From: an uncultured Pseudomonadota bacterium
Lineage (GTDB): Bacteria > Pseudomonadota > Gammaproteobacteria > Burkholderiales > Methylophilaceae
Direction of reading: 5' to 3'
Length of the DNA: 34,139 bases
Assembly: GCA_903882525.1 (NCBI GenBank)
Contig: CAIRXI010000145.1
Location: forward strand, 1 to 34,139
In this document: in pieces, positions 17,417 through 26,321 of the stretch
Position numbering within the stretch: position 1 is the first letter of the stretch
Layout of the letters: each line of letters opens with the position of its first letter
Program-made: the position numbers and the translations under genes
Notes under the pieces: model-generated
The model's input: only the letters and a program-made list of their open reading frames with translations
Told to the model about the DNA's origin: nothing
Database searches by the model: none

Positions 17417-18868
17417 TTGAGTGAAGAGATACTAATCAACGTAACCCCACAAGAAACACGCATTGCCATGATGGAGAATGGTGTAGTGCAAGAGTTGCAA
17501 ATTGAACGGGGTTCATCTCTTGGCTTGGTTGGCAATGTCTACCGAGGTGTCGTGTGTCGCGTATTGCCGGGCATGCAGTCAGCCTTTGTAGAAATAGGTT
17601 TGCAACGTGCGGCTTTTTTGCACGCAGGCGATATTTTCGAATGTGGTGATGCTAGCTTGCAGCGGCCGATACAAGAGGTGCTTCGTGAAGGGCAGTCGCT
17701 GATGGTGCAGGTGATTAAGGAGCCAATAGGTACCAAGGGCGCACGACTCACCACACAAATTAGTATTGCTGGACGTTTTCTAGTCTATTTGCCACAGCAA
17801 GAGCATATTGGCGTATCGCAACGCATAGAGCTAGAGTCGGAGCGGGAATTGTTAAAAGCACGCCTATTGAGCCTGTTGCCAGAGCCCAGAATTGGAGGCT
17901 ATATCATTAGAACTATGTCGGAAGCGGCTTCAGATTTGGAGTTGCGCGCAGATATAGATTACCTAAGCAAAACATGGGCGCACATTGTGGCTCAAAGCAC
18001 CACGGTACCAGAACGCTCGTTGATTTTTCAAGACTTAAATTTAGCCATGCGTGTGCTGCGAGATGTACTGAATGACGACACGGAAGTGGTGCGTATTGAT
18101 TCAAGTGAAACCTACCAAAAATTAACTGATTTTGCCAATTTATATGCCATTACGGCGTTGGATAAGTTAGTCCATTATCAAGGTGAGCGACCACTATTTG
18201 ATTTGTACAACATTGAACAAGAAATTGAAAAAGCGATGTCACGTAAAGTGGAACTCAAATCAGGTGGCTATTTGATTTTTGATCAGACTGAAGCCCTGAC
18301 CACAGTGGATGTGAATACCGGCAGTTTTGTGAGTGGTAAAAATCTATCCGACACTATATTTAAAACCAATTTAGAAGCAGCGCAATCAATTGCGCGCCAG
18401 TTACGACTCAGAAATTTGGGCGGGATTATTATCATTGATTTTATTGATATGGATGAAGATACCCAACGCGATGCGGTGCTAGAAGAGTTGCAAAAAGCGG
18501 TAGCGCGAGATCGCGCACGCACGGGTATTAACGGCTTTACGCCGCTAGGATTGGTTGAGATGACGCGTAAACGCACGCGTGAAAGTTTGGCGCATATACT
18601 TTGTGAAACGTGCGTAAGCTGCCAGGGTCGTGGCGAAATCAAAACGGCACAAACGGTATGTTATGAAATTTTACGTGAGTTGCTTCGTGAGGCGCGCCAG
18701 TTTAATGCGCGCGAACTTCGTGTGTTAGCTGCACCTAAGGTGATTGATATGTTACTGGATGAAGAGTCACAAAGCTTGGCTAATCTATCTGACTTTATTG
18801 GTAAACCGATTTCTTTGCAGGTTGAACAGCATTACAGCCAAGAGTCGTTTGATATTATTTTGATGTAG
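17417..18868 (+). CDS. rng: ribonuclease G
   Basis: Endoribonuclease of the RNase E/G family; matures the 5' end of 16S rRNA and takes part in mRNA decay. Layout: an N-terminal RNase H-like part interrupted by an S1 RNA-binding domain (about 37-125, with GNVYRGVVCRVLPGMQSAFV), the 5'-sensor region, the DNase I-like catalytic core with magnesium ligands in TTVDVNTGSF (Asp298) and IIIIDFIDMD (Asp341), the Zn-link CETCVSCQGRG (393-403), and a small C-terminal domain. Length 483 aa fits RNase G; the long disordered tail of RNase E is missing. The start is TTG at 17417 with AGAGA about 6 bases upstream; no in-frame ATG preserves the conserved N-terminus. Confidence 0.97.
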   Translation: MSEEILINVTPQETRIAMMENGVVQELQIERGSSLGLVGNVYRGVVCRVLPGMQSAFVEIGLQRAAFLHAGDIFECGDASLQRPIQEVLREGQSLMVQVIKEPIGTKGARLTTQISIAGRFLVYLPQQEHIGVSQRIELESERELLKARLLSLLPEPRIGGYIIRTMSEAASDLELRADIDYLSKTWAHIVAQSTTVPERSLIFQDLNLAMRVLRDVLNDDTEVVRIDSSETYQKLTDFANLYAITALDKLVHYQGERPLFDLYNIEQEIEKAMSRKVELKSGGYLIFDQTEALTTVDVNTGSFVSGKNLSDTIFKTNLEAAQSIARQLRLRNLGGIIIIDFIDMDEDTQRDAVLEELQKAVARDRARTGINGFTPLGLVEMTRKRTRESLAHILCETCVSCQGRGEIKTAQTVCYEILRELLREARQFNARELRVLAAPKVIDMLLDEESQSLANLSDFIGKPISLQVEQHYSQESFDIILM

Positions 18869-18948
18869 CTAACGCTACGGACCCAACAGTATTGCCCTCT
18901 GCCCTCTGCCCTGTGGTCGATGTCGTGAAAGTCTAAGGCTCAGTGTTG

Positions 18949-19524
18949 CTACATCATGGCGAGTAAGTTGTTTTCTAATGGAATTAATATGGTGATATGC
19001 AGTAACTGTGCTGCAATGATAAAGACGAGCGGGGTTAAATCAACATTACCCGCTGTAGGAATATATCTCCTTAACCAACTCAATACTGGGTTGGTCAGAT
19101 TAGATAGCACTGGTGCAATCGGGGTATAGGGATTCACCCAGCTTAAAATTGCTTGGATTAATACTGCGTATAGAAAGATAGTGAGGCTCATGCTGGCTAT
19201 ACTCAGCGCCGCTATTCCCAGCATGACTAGCCAAATATGGCTACCCACAATCAAGAAAGGAAAGCCTTTTAGCCAAAAGCTAAATAGTGATAGTACTACC
19301 TGAGTGCTGTAGGCTAGCAGCAATGTTGAAAGATCTAAACGACCTATGCTGGGCACTACGCGGCGAGTCGGTTTAACGGCGAAGTTTGTAAGGGATACTA
19401 TGACTTGTGCTGCCTGCGTCTGAAAAGACACTTTGGTCAATTGAAAATAGAATCGCAACAAAAATGCTAGGGTAAGCAGGTCGAGAAGCGTGTTTAATAA
19501 GAATAATATGGCGTTGTTTAACAT
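18949..19524 (-). CDS. yggT: YggT-family integral membrane protein
   Basis: Membrane protein of 191 aa with two copies of the YggT unit. Each consists of a hydrophobic span followed by the signature (R/N)...P: copy one has LTNFAVKPTRRVVPSIGRLD and copy two has LTNPVLSWLRRYIPTAGNVD, each preceded by a helix ending LLRFYFQL or AILSWVNPYTP. The conserved yggS-proC-yggT order is present. The function is not settled; links to osmotic or cation tolerance and cell division have been proposed. The ATG at 19524 is 24 bp after the proC stop. Confidence 0.93.
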   Translation of the reverse strand: MLNNAILFLLNTLLDLLTLAFLLRFYFQLTKVSFQTQAAQVIVSLTNFAVKPTRRVVPSIGRLDLSTLLLAYSTQVVLSLFSFWLKGFPFLIVGSHIWLVMLGIAALSIASMSLTIFLYAVLIQAILSWVNPYTPIAPVLSNLTNPVLSWLRRYIPTAGNVDLTPLVFIIAAQLLHITILIPLENNLLAMM

Positions 19525-19548
19525 GCTGATGATTCCCTTAGTTTACTT

Positions 19549-20361
19549 TTATTGCTGTGATCCAAGATCATCACCTAGTAACGATGATTTGTCTGCTGCA
19601 GCTTTAGCGGCCTTTAAAATAATGGCTTTAATACCCCCAGCTTCAAGGGCCAGTATGCCTTGTTCAGTAGTGCCGCCCTTAGAGGTGACTTGTGCGCGTA
19701 AGGATTGAATGTCGTCGGTGCTTTCCACCGCGAGTAAACTAGCCCCAGCAAATGTTTGAAGTGCAAGCATGCGCGCTTGATCGGCTGTTAAACCTAGTGC
19801 AAGCGCAGCTTCTTGCAGTGCCTCTATTAGGTAGAACACATAGGCTGGGCCACTGCCAGATATGGCAGTCACCGCATCCATTTTTGTTTCGTCATCTAAC
19901 CATAATGTGAGGCCAACCGCTTTTAGTATAGTGGTGGCTTGTTCGCGTTGTAGTTGGCTTACAGCCGGATTCGCAAAAAGAGCAGAAACGCCGGCCTGAA
20001 TTTGGGCAGGGGTGTTGGGCATGACGCGGACTACAGAGGGGTAATGATTAAGCCAGCGTGAGATATCACTACTGCGCACACCCGCTGCAATTGAAATAAT
20101 CAGTTGCGAGCTCAGTATCTGCGTTAATTCAGAGCATACCGATAGCAATTGTTGAGGCTTTACGGCCAGCACGATGACGTCGGTATTGCGGATGTCCGCA
20201 TAACTGGCTGTGACCCCTACATTAAATTCTGCGGCCAGTTGAGTGCGCTTTTCTGCGTCTAGTTCCAGCACGGTAATGGTTGTCATGGCCAAGCCATTAT
20301 TTTTTAATCCACTGATAATCGCGCGTGCCATATTGCCGCCACCGATAAAGCTAATATTCAT
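19549..20361 (-). CDS. proC: pyrroline-5-carboxylate reductase
   Basis: Last step of proline synthesis: reduces 1-pyrroline-5-carboxylate with NAD(P)H. The N-terminal Rossmann loop FIGGGNMARAI (5-15), AVKPQQL, VMPNTPAQIQAGVSAL, the AISGSGPAYVF loop and the C-terminal dimer-domain motif RAQVTSKGGTTEQGI are all present. Length 270 aa is typical. It lies between yggS (58 bp upstream) and yggT on the same strand, a widely conserved cluster. Confidence 0.97.
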   Translation of the reverse strand: MNISFIGGGNMARAIISGLKNNGLAMTTITVLELDAEKRTQLAAEFNVGVTASYADIRNTDVIVLAVKPQQLLSVCSELTQILSSQLIISIAAGVRSSDISRWLNHYPSVVRVMPNTPAQIQAGVSALFANPAVSQLQREQATTILKAVGLTLWLDDETKMDAVTAISGSGPAYVFYLIEALQEAALALGLTADQARMLALQTFAGASLLAVESTDDIQSLRAQVTSKGGTTEQGILALEAGGIKAIILKAAKAAADKSSLLGDDLGSQQ

Positions 20362-20419
20362 GGTAAATAATTTCCAATTTTGTCTCGGGTTAAATATGGT
20401 GGCATTAAGCTCAATGAGG

Positions 20420-21118
20420 TTAATTGGCTATTGGCTTAGGTTGTCTAGCACCAAACAGAGCGGAACCTATGCGCACTATGGTAGCACCCTGTTCAATGGC
20501 AATCGGGTAATCCTCTGACATCCCAATCGAAAGCGTATCTAAAGTATAACCTTTAGCCAAAAGATCATCATAACATTGACGGACTTGATGAAATTGCGCG
20601 CGTTGCTTATTTTGCTCTGAGCTAGGTTCTGGAATTGCCATTAATCCACGCAGCCTTAAATGGGGCAACGCTTTAATCGCTGCGGCAAGATCCTCTAACT
20701 CATGAGCAGCTACCCCACCTTTGCTTGCTTCGCTGTCCACATTAATTTGTATGCAGACTTGCAGTGGGGGTAAATCCAGTGGTCGGGCATCATTTAAACG
20801 CTGTGCAATTTTAAGTCTATCTATGCTATGCACCCAAGAAAAATGTTGCGCGATAGGCTGTGTTTTATTACTTTGTATTGGCCCAATAAAATGCCATTCA
20901 ATAGACAAGTCAGTCAATTGGCTTTGCTTTTTTAGCGCTTCTTGTAGATAGTTTTCACCAAAAAAATGCTGCCCGGCATCATAAGCTTGTCGAATAGTCG
21001 CCGCGGTTTGTGTTTTACTCACAGCAAGTAACTGCACTGTTTGCGGGTAGCCCCCACTATTTTTTACTGCTTGAATGTTTGCTAGAATAAGCTGTAGACG
21101 CTCGCTAATTGTATTCAT
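20420..21118 (-). CDS. yggS: PLP-homeostasis protein YggS/ComGA-type (PipY/PLPBP family)
   Basis: Binds pyridoxal 5'-phosphate and buffers it, affecting amino-acid metabolism; no enzymatic reaction is known. The PLP-binding Lys is in LLAVSKTQTA (Lys35), followed by FGENYLQEAL, IEWHFIGPIQSNKT and the phosphate-contact region LSIGMSEDYPIAI...VRIGSALFG. Length 232 aa is normal. First gene of the yggS-proC-yggT cluster; the 124-bp gap upstream contains only a hairpin. Confidence 0.95.
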   Translation of the reverse strand: MNTISERLQLILANIQAVKNSGGYPQTVQLLAVSKTQTAATIRQAYDAGQHFFGENYLQEALKKQSQLTDLSIEWHFIGPIQSNKTQPIAQHFSWVHSIDRLKIAQRLNDARPLDLPPLQVCIQINVDSEASKGGVAAHELEDLAAAIKALPHLRLRGLMAIPEPSSEQNKQRAQFHQVRQCYDDLLAKGYTLDTLSIGMSEDYPIAIEQGATIVRIGSALFGARQPKPIAN

Positions 21119-21202
21119 AATCCATTTGCCTAAATTAAACTATGGTCATTGTTGCTTTGTAAGTGGCTCGCGATAAGCAGTGGTTAGCGGTTGGCCCATT
21201 TT

Positions 21203-21230
21203 GGGTAAGCGGCATGATGCCGCCTTGCCC
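21203..21230 (-). terminator. GC-rich hairpin after pyrC'
   Basis: GGGTAAGCGGCAT pairs with ATGCCGCCTTGCCC with a single bulged base and a tight loop, 13 bp past the pyrC' stop on the minus strand. A smaller CCCATTTTGGG palindrome follows. No T tract, so it is an atypical terminator or an RNA-stabilising element. Confidence 0.45.
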
Positions 21231-21242
21231 CATTTATATTAC

Positions 21243-22517
21243 TTAGATCTGATAGACAATTTGGCCATGTACTAAGGTGGTTCTGACTTTTCCGGCAAGC
21301 TCTAAGCCGGTAAATGGTGTGTTTTTTCCTTGGCTTTTCAAAGTGCTGGCACCCACTTTCCAATACTCCTTCGGATCAAAAATACAGATATCAGCATCGC
21401 TATTAACACTTAAATCGCCGGCATTGATGCCTAAAATTTTTGCGGAAGTTTGCGTTACGTGAGCAAGGGCTCGCACTAAATCTACCTTTTGCTCAGAAGC
21501 CCATTTCAAAGTTAATGTCAGTAATAACTCCAGACCCGTCGAACCAATCTCAGCCTCTGCAAATGGTGCTAATTTTGCATCATCATCAACTGGAGTATGG
21601 TCGGAGCATATCGCATCAATAGTGCCGTCTTTAAGGCCTGCACTTAGGGCCTCTTTGTCACGCTGCGTGCGGAGTGGGGGTTTAAGGTGGCAGTTTGCAT
21701 CAAAGTATGCAATATCATGCTCGGTTAAATGCAAGTGATTGGCACTGACATCGCAACTGATATTCAAGCCATGTTGCTTGGCGGTACGTATCATCGCTAC
21801 GCCTTCAGCCGTAGATAAACGGCTGATATGCACTTTCGCACCCGTTTCCTGAGCAATCCGCAATATGCTCGCCAATGCCAGCACTTCAGCTACGCTAGGG
21901 ATGCCTTTTAAACCCAATCGACTTGCCACTTCACCATCATGGGCAACCCCATCTTTTGCTAGAAACGGTTCTTCTGCATGTAAAAATAGGGTGTGGCCAA
22001 AAGTAGCTGCGTATTCCATGGCGCGCCATAGCACCTGAGTGTCGCTAATCGCAGTGTTGGCTTGTGAAAATCCTACGCAACCAGCCTCGCGGAGTTCGCC
22101 CATTTCTGATAATACCTTGCCTGCTAGTTGGCGGGTGAGTGCCCCCAAAGGGTAAACATGGGCAAGATGCAATTGTTTGGCACGGTGTTTAAGCATTTCT
22201 ACCAAGCCTGGTTCATCTAATACAGGATCGGTGTCTGGTTGGCAGGCGAGGCTAGTGACGCCGCCAGCTACTGCCGCTTGGAGTTCACTCACTAAGCTAG
22301 CTTTATATTCATCACCAGGCTCACGTAATCTTGCTGACAAATCGACCAAACCTGGGCATACAATTAAGTCTTTTGCATCAATGGTTTGATTGGCGACAAA
22401 GTCTGTTGGGGTTTTGCCAATTGCTACAATCTTGCCTGCAGCAATAAATAAATCTAGCTTGGCATCAATGTTGTTTTTAGGGTCAATGAGCCGACCATTT
22501 TTAATATGTATTTTCAT
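21243..22517 (-). CDS. pyrX: dihydroorotase-like protein PyrC' (metal site lost, probably non-catalytic)
   Basis: Amidohydrolase fold of 424 aa matching type I dihydroorotases along its whole length, but with the active site broken. The metal-binding H-x-H that should sit in PGLVD-x-H-x-H-LREPG is Ser-Ala-Arg (61-63, [14 protein letters not shown]); the bridging FSDDG is FSQAN (150-154); and DHAPH is DHTPV (306-310). His180, His230 and Asp306 remain. The same pattern is known in Pseudomonas pyrC', whose product is not a dihydroorotase but is needed to assemble active aspartate carbamoyltransferase. The start overlaps pyrB by 4 bases (ATGA), fixing stoichiometry with PyrB. A true PyrC must be encoded elsewhere. 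Automated annotation would probably call this dihydroorotase. Confidence 0.93.
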   Translation of the reverse strand: MKIHIKNGRLIDPKNNIDAKLDLFIAAGKIVAIGKTPTDFVANQTIDAKDLIVCPGLVDLSARLREPGDEYKASLVSELQAAVAGGVTSLACQPDTDPVLDEPGLVEMLKHRAKQLHLAHVYPLGALTRQLAGKVLSEMGELREAGCVGFSQANTAISDTQVLWRAMEYAATFGHTLFLHAEEPFLAKDGVAHDGEVASRLGLKGIPSVAEVLALASILRIAQETGAKVHISRLSTAEGVAMIRTAKQHGLNISCDVSANHLHLTEHDIAYFDANCHLKPPLRTQRDKEALSAGLKDGTIDAICSDHTPVDDDAKLAPFAEAEIGSTGLELLLTLTLKWASEQKVDLVRALAHVTQTSAKILGINAGDLSVNSDADICIFDPKEYWKVGASTLKSQGKNTPFTGLELAGKVRTTLVHGQIVYQI

Positions 22518-23482
22518 GATTGTGTCCCGCCGCTTTGACCCCCAGCCAACATGGCCATTACCGCCATGCGCACTGCGATTCCGTAAGTTACTTGTGGCAG
22601 TATGACCGATTGCGCCCCATCCGCTACGCTAGAGTCAATTTCCACTCCGCGGTTCATGGGTCCTGGGTGCAATACAATGGCATCTGGCTTAGCTAAGCGT
22701 AGTTTTTCTTGAGTTAGGCCGTAGGTTTTAAAATACTCCTGCGCACTAGGGAGCATAGCGCCACTCATACGCTCGTTTTGTAGGCGCAACATCATCACGA
22801 CATCCACATCTTTTAATCCCGCTTTCATGTCATGGTAAACATGCACGCCTAATTTTTCCACTTGTGCTGGGAGTAGAGTTTTCGGTGCAATCACACGCAC
22901 TTCAGGTACGCCTAATGAAGTCAGCGCATGAATCTCTGAACGCGCTACTCGCGAATGCAGAATGTCGCCGACGATGGCTACTCTTAAGTTATGTAAATCT
23001 GGCTTGTACTTACGTATGGTAAATACATCAAGGAGACCTTGTGTCGGATGAGAATGGCGACCATCACCCGCATTAATGACGTGGATATGTGGTGGTACAT
23101 GCTTGGCAATAAAGTGAGCGGCACCTGATTGAGAGTGGCGCACTACAAACATATCAGCGTGCATAGCGATTAGATTATCCACGGTATCTAATATGGTTTC
23201 CCCTTTAGATTGCGAGGAAGAATTCACATTTAAGCTAATGACGTCCGCCGACAGTCGTTTAGCTGCAATTTCAAACGTAGTGCGCGTTCGCGTACTGTTT
23301 TCAAAAAAGAGGTTGCACACGGTTTTCCCGCGTAACAAAGGCACTTTTTTAACTTCTCGCTCAGCCACACCGACAAATGATTCAGCGGTGTCTAGAATTT
23401 GGTTGAGTATCTTTTTCGGCAAGCCTTCAATCGACAGTAGGTGTCGTAAGCGTCCGTCTTGATCTAGTTGCGGATTATTCAT
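22514..23482 (-). CDS. pyrB: aspartate carbamoyltransferase catalytic subunit
   Basis: Transfers the carbamoyl group to aspartate, the first committed step of pyrimidine synthesis. The carbamoyl-phosphate loop [11 protein letters not shown] (61-71), the SSSQSKGET loop (88-96) contributed by the neighbouring subunit, and [11 protein letters not shown] (142-152) are intact. Length 322 aa. No pyrI regulatory subunit is present; with pyrC' overlapping, the enzyme is probably the dodecameric class A type of Pseudomonas. The ATG at 23482 overlaps the pyrR end by 8 bases. Confidence 0.97.
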   Translation of the reverse strand: MNNPQLDQDGRLRHLLSIEGLPKKILNQILDTAESFVGVAEREVKKVPLLRGKTVCNLFFENSTRTRTTFEIAAKRLSADVISLNVNSSSQSKGETILDTVDNLIAMHADMFVVRHSQSGAAHFIAKHVPPHIHVINAGDGRHSHPTQGLLDVFTIRKYKPDLHNLRVAIVGDILHSRVARSEIHALTSLGVPEVRVIAPKTLLPAQVEKLGVHVYHDMKAGLKDVDVVMMLRLQNERMSGAMLPSAQEYFKTYGLTQEKLRLAKPDAIVLHPGPMNRGVEIDSSVADGAQSVILPQVTYGIAVRMAVMAMLAGGQSGGTQS

Positions 23483-24044
23483 GCGAGTCTGTTTTTATTG
23501 TGGATGAAGGGGTGCTGCTTAAGCTGGGTTGTAATGCTAAATACAATGTACCGTTGCTATGTTGAAGTAGTTGCAGGTTCTGTTCTGCATCTAAAGGCAC
23601 GTCTATGCCTACAATTTGTGGCGCGATTGGCAATTCACGTCCGCCGCGATTGACCAGAGCCACTAAGGTAATGCTGGCGGGGCGTCCGTAGTCAAATAGT
23701 TCATTCATGGCTGCGCGCGTAGTGCGACCGGTGTAAAACACATCATCAATTAAAATGATATGTTTATTATCTACATCAAACGGAATTTGGCTGGGCCGAG
23801 TTTCAGACTTTAAGCCACGTTGTGCAAAGTCATCGCGATAGAAGGAGACATCTAAAGTGCCATGTTCTATTGCGTGCGTGCTGATGCTATCAGCGAGCAA
23901 TACTAAGAGCCTATGCATTAACCAAGCGCCACCGCTTTGTATGCCCACCAACGCTGTGTTTGCTTGTAATAGCGGCTCAATCTTTTGTGCTAAGTCATTA
24001 AGCAGTTGCTCTGCGTTGGGTAATTTAATGTCTGCTGCGCTCAT
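23475..24044 (-). CDS. pyrR: PyrR bifunctional pyr operon regulator / uracil phosphoribosyltransferase
   Basis: Type I phosphoribosyltransferase fold of 189 aa. The PRPP loop [18 protein letters not shown] (96-113) and the N-terminal [14 protein letters not shown] are clear. In Bacillus PyrR binds leader RNA to control the operon; in Pseudomonas a PyrR ahead of pyrB-pyrC' acts in regulation. Which applies here cannot be told: the gene lies only 19 bp after ruvX, so there is no room for a pyr attenuator directly upstream. A Ser/Thr-rich C-terminal tail ([15 protein letters not shown]) overlaps the pyrB start. Confidence 0.93.
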   Translation of the reverse strand: MSAADIKLPNAEQLLNDLAQKIEPLLQANTALVGIQSGGAWLMHRLLVLLADSISTHAIEHGTLDVSFYRDDFAQRGLKSETRPSQIPFDVDNKHIILIDDVFYTGRTTRAAMNELFDYGRPASITLVALVNRGGRELPIAPQIVGIDVPLDAEQNLQLLQHSNGTLYLALQPSLSSTPSSTIKTDSHE

Positions 24045-24063
24045 TAGGCCTCACTCGTATTGT

Positions 24064-24552
24064 TCATAGGCTATCAAAATAGCTTTGTAGTATGGTTTGC
24101 GCTGCCACTTGATCAAGCATGACTTTTTGCGCACGGCCTTTAATGCCGCTTTGATTTAACATGGAACTAGCTTCTACTGAGCTATATCGCTCATCAATGA
24201 GCAGTACAGGAATATTGAAGCGACCATTTAAACGCCGTGCAAATTTTTTGCATAACTGACTCACATTGGTTTCTGTGCCGTCTAGGCTTAACGGCAGACC
24301 GACTACCAGTAATTTTGGCTGCCACTCTTGTACTAGTTGACTAATGATGGTGAAGCGTATGTCATTACTCTCGTTATCTATAGTGGTGAGCGGATTGGCG
24401 TTTGCCAGCAAATGCTCCCCGACTGCGACGCCTATGCGTTGCTCTCCAAAATCAAAACATAAGACCGTGCTTTTAAGTACGACTTCGGCCAGATAAACTT
24501 TTTCATTGTCGATTAGCTGACCATGGGCACTTAGTGTTTGAAGTGCTTGCAC
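24064..24552 (-). CDS. ruvX: RuvX/YqgF RNase H-like resolvase / pre-16S rRNA nuclease
   Basis: RNase H-fold nuclease linked to maturation of the 16S rRNA 5' end and to Holliday-junction resolution. Motifs: VLCFDFGEQRIGVAVG (Asp34), LLVVGLPLSLDGTE, and LLIDERYSSVEASSML with the second acidic site. The first in-frame start before the domain is GTG at 24552, which overlaps the yqgE stop by one base (TAGTG). This gives about 30 residues before the first strand instead of the usual 5-10, and no other ATG, GTG or TTG lies between, so the extension seems real. Length 162 aa. Confidence 0.93.
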   Translation of the reverse strand: MQALQTLSAHGQLIDNEKVYLAEVVLKSTVLCFDFGEQRIGVAVGEHLLANANPLTTIDNESNDIRFTIISQLVQEWQPKLLVVGLPLSLDGTETNVSQLCKKFARRLNGRFNIPVLLIDERYSSVEASSMLNQSGIKGRAQKVMLDQVAAQTILQSYFDSL

Positions 24553-25127
24553 TAGGCGTGGCCTGCCACATCGGACAGCATCGCAGGATCAACCCCAAGC
24601 AAGGCTAAGGTGACATTGAGCTTATCGTCATCTGCAGTGTCGTACAAAATTTTATGCAGCGTTTCTACATCTTTGGCCTGCACCGTTAGCCAGGAGTTGG
24701 CGGCAATCTCTTGTTCCAGTTGCCCGGGCGTCCAGCCTGCATAACCCAGTGTGAGCAACATTTTTTCCGGACCGACGCCAATGGCGACCGACTCCAAAAT
24801 ATCTTTAGATGTGGTGAGTGCGGTATTTTCGGCAATGGTAATGGTGCTATCCCATTCACCTGCCGGTTGATGCAAGACAAAGCCACGTTCAGGCTGCACT
24901 GGACCGCCATACATCACATATTTATGCGCGACAATGCTGTCGTGTAGTTCAACTTTTATTTTTTCAAATAATGTTTCGTAGGTGATGTCGGTCGGGCGAT
25001 TGATCATCACGCCCATTGCGCCGTCTTGGTTGTGTGTGCAGATGAAAGTGACTGATTTTGAAAAATAAGGGTCAGTCAATGCAGGCATTGCGATAAGAAA
25101 GTGACCGGTAAGATTGATGTTTTCCAA
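24552..25127 (-). CDS. yqgE: YqgE/AlgH family protein (UPF0301)
   Basis: Small cytoplasmic protein of 191 aa with the family opening NLTGHFLIAMPALTDPYF, then FICTHNQDGAMGVMINRP, YGGPVQPERGFVLH and LTLGYAGWTPGQLEQEI. The Pseudomonas homologue AlgH was linked to alginate regulation, but a biochemical role is not settled. The start codon is TTG at 25127 (TTG GAA AAC ATC); no ATG gives the conserved N-terminus. It leads the yqgE-ruvX-pyrR-pyrB-pyrC' run conserved in Pseudomonas and betaproteobacteria. Confidence 0.93.
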   Translation of the reverse strand: MENINLTGHFLIAMPALTDPYFSKSVTFICTHNQDGAMGVMINRPTDITYETLFEKIKVELHDSIVAHKYVMYGGPVQPERGFVLHQPAGEWDSTITIAENTALTTSKDILESVAIGVGPEKMLLTLGYAGWTPGQLEQEIAANSWLTVQAKDVETLHKILYDTADDDKLNVTLALLGVDPAMLSDVAGHA

Positions 25128-25170
25128 TGGGCGTTATTCTATCATAGTGATTTGATTAATATAGCTAAAA

Positions 25171-26295
25171 TCAAGCATTTTTATCTGCCCCTAAATAGCC
25201 GGTTACTTCCAAGCCAAATCCAGCCATGCTTGGCATTTTGCGAGGTGTCGCAAGTAATTTCATTTTACCTACACCGCAATCTAATAAAATTTGTGAACCT
25301 ATGCCGTAAGTGCGTAGCTCTTGATTGATCCGTACCGCTTGATCAGCACCTTTAATACGCTCTACTAACATTTCGCTGGTTTCCTGTTGATGCAATAACA
25401 CCATCACGCCGACATCAGCATTCGCAATCATTTGCATTGCATTTAAAGTGTTCCAGCTATGACTGCAGCTACTCGCGTCAAGCAAGTCAAATATAGATAA
25501 GGGCTCATGGACGCGCACCAGCACTTCTTTTTCAGGAGTTGGTGTCCCTTTGATTAAGGCTAAATGGGTTTGTTTAGCAATTTTGTCGGTGTAAGCGATT
25601 AGCTTCATCTCGCCATAAGGGGTTTGCACCATTCGTTCCGCAGCGCGCTCAATCAAGCTTTCGTTTTGCGCACGATACTGAATTAAATCAGCAATAGTCC
25701 CAATTTTAAGTTGATGCTCAGCGGCAAATAGCATGAGGTCAGGAAGGCGCGCCATATTGCCATCATCTTTTAAAATCTCACAAATTACACTAGCAGGTTC
25801 TAGTCCAGCCAAGTAAGCCAAGTCGCAGCCAGCTTCCGTATGGCCAGCCCGAACGAGTACGCCACCATCCATCGCCGCTAATGGGAATATATGACCAGGG
25901 CTGACGATGTCTTGCGATTGTGCGTTTTTGGCCACAGCGGCTTGTACGGTGCGAGCGCGATCTGCTGCTGAAATGCCTGTAGTCACCCCTTCAGCGGCTT
26001 CAATCGATACAGTAAAGTTAGTGCCCATACGAGCGCCATTTTTTTGTACCATTTTGGTTAAGTTAAGTTGGTGGCAGCGTGCTTCAGTCAGCGTGAGACA
26101 AATCAGTCCGCGCCCGAATTTCGCCATAAAGTTGATATGTTCTGCGGTTGCAAATTCGGCAGCTAAAACTAAATCACCTTCATTTTCTCTATGCTCATCA
26201 TCCACCAATACCACCATATGGCCGCGTTTAATTTCTGCAATAATTTCTGCAGCGGGGCTAATGGTGGGTTCAGTATGTGTTGTGCTTATATTCAT
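25171..26295 (-). CDS. ribBX: RibBX: 3,4-dihydroxy-2-butanone-4-phosphate synthase fused to a degenerate GTP cyclohydrolase II domain
   Basis: The N-terminal half is an intact RibB domain that makes the four-carbon precursor of riboflavin from ribulose 5-phosphate: DDEHRENEGDLV, EHINFMAKFGRGLICLTL, GHIFPLAAMDGGVLVRAGHTEA (ORF numbering 49-171). The C-terminal half follows the RibA fold but lacks its catalytic features: the zinc site C-x10-C-x-C is Leu, Cys and His (RVHEPLSIFDLLDASSCSH), and GRGIGL is absent. The end regains the RibBA-family GVGKMKLLATPRKMPSMAGF. This matches the RibBX variant described in proteobacteria, which lacks cyclohydrolase II activity, so a separate ribA is expected. 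The ORF-track start (26346) overlaps ribE; the ATG at 26295 gives 374 aa and is preferred. Confidence 0.92.
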   Translation of the reverse strand: MNISTTHTEPTISPAAEIIAEIKRGHMVVLVDDEHRENEGDLVLAAEFATAEHINFMAKFGRGLICLTLTEARCHQLNLTKMVQKNGARMGTNFTVSIEAAEGVTTGISAADRARTVQAAVAKNAQSQDIVSPGHIFPLAAMDGGVLVRAGHTEAGCDLAYLAGLEPASVICEILKDDGNMARLPDLMLFAAEHQLKIGTIADLIQYRAQNESLIERAAERMVQTPYGEMKLIAYTDKIAKQTHLALIKGTPTPEKEVLVRVHEPLSIFDLLDASSCSHSWNTLNAMQMIANADVGVMVLLHQQETSEMLVERIKGADQAVRINQELRTYGIGSQILLDCGVGKMKLLATPRKMPSMAGFGLEVTGYLGADKNA

Positions 26296-26321
26296 GTTGT
26301 GCCAATTAATCTTTCTTATTC

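Noticed and set aside
25136-25144. Minus-strand TGaTAGAAT as an extended -10 promoter for yqgE
   Set aside because: It would start transcription only about two bases before the TTG start codon; no -35 is present.
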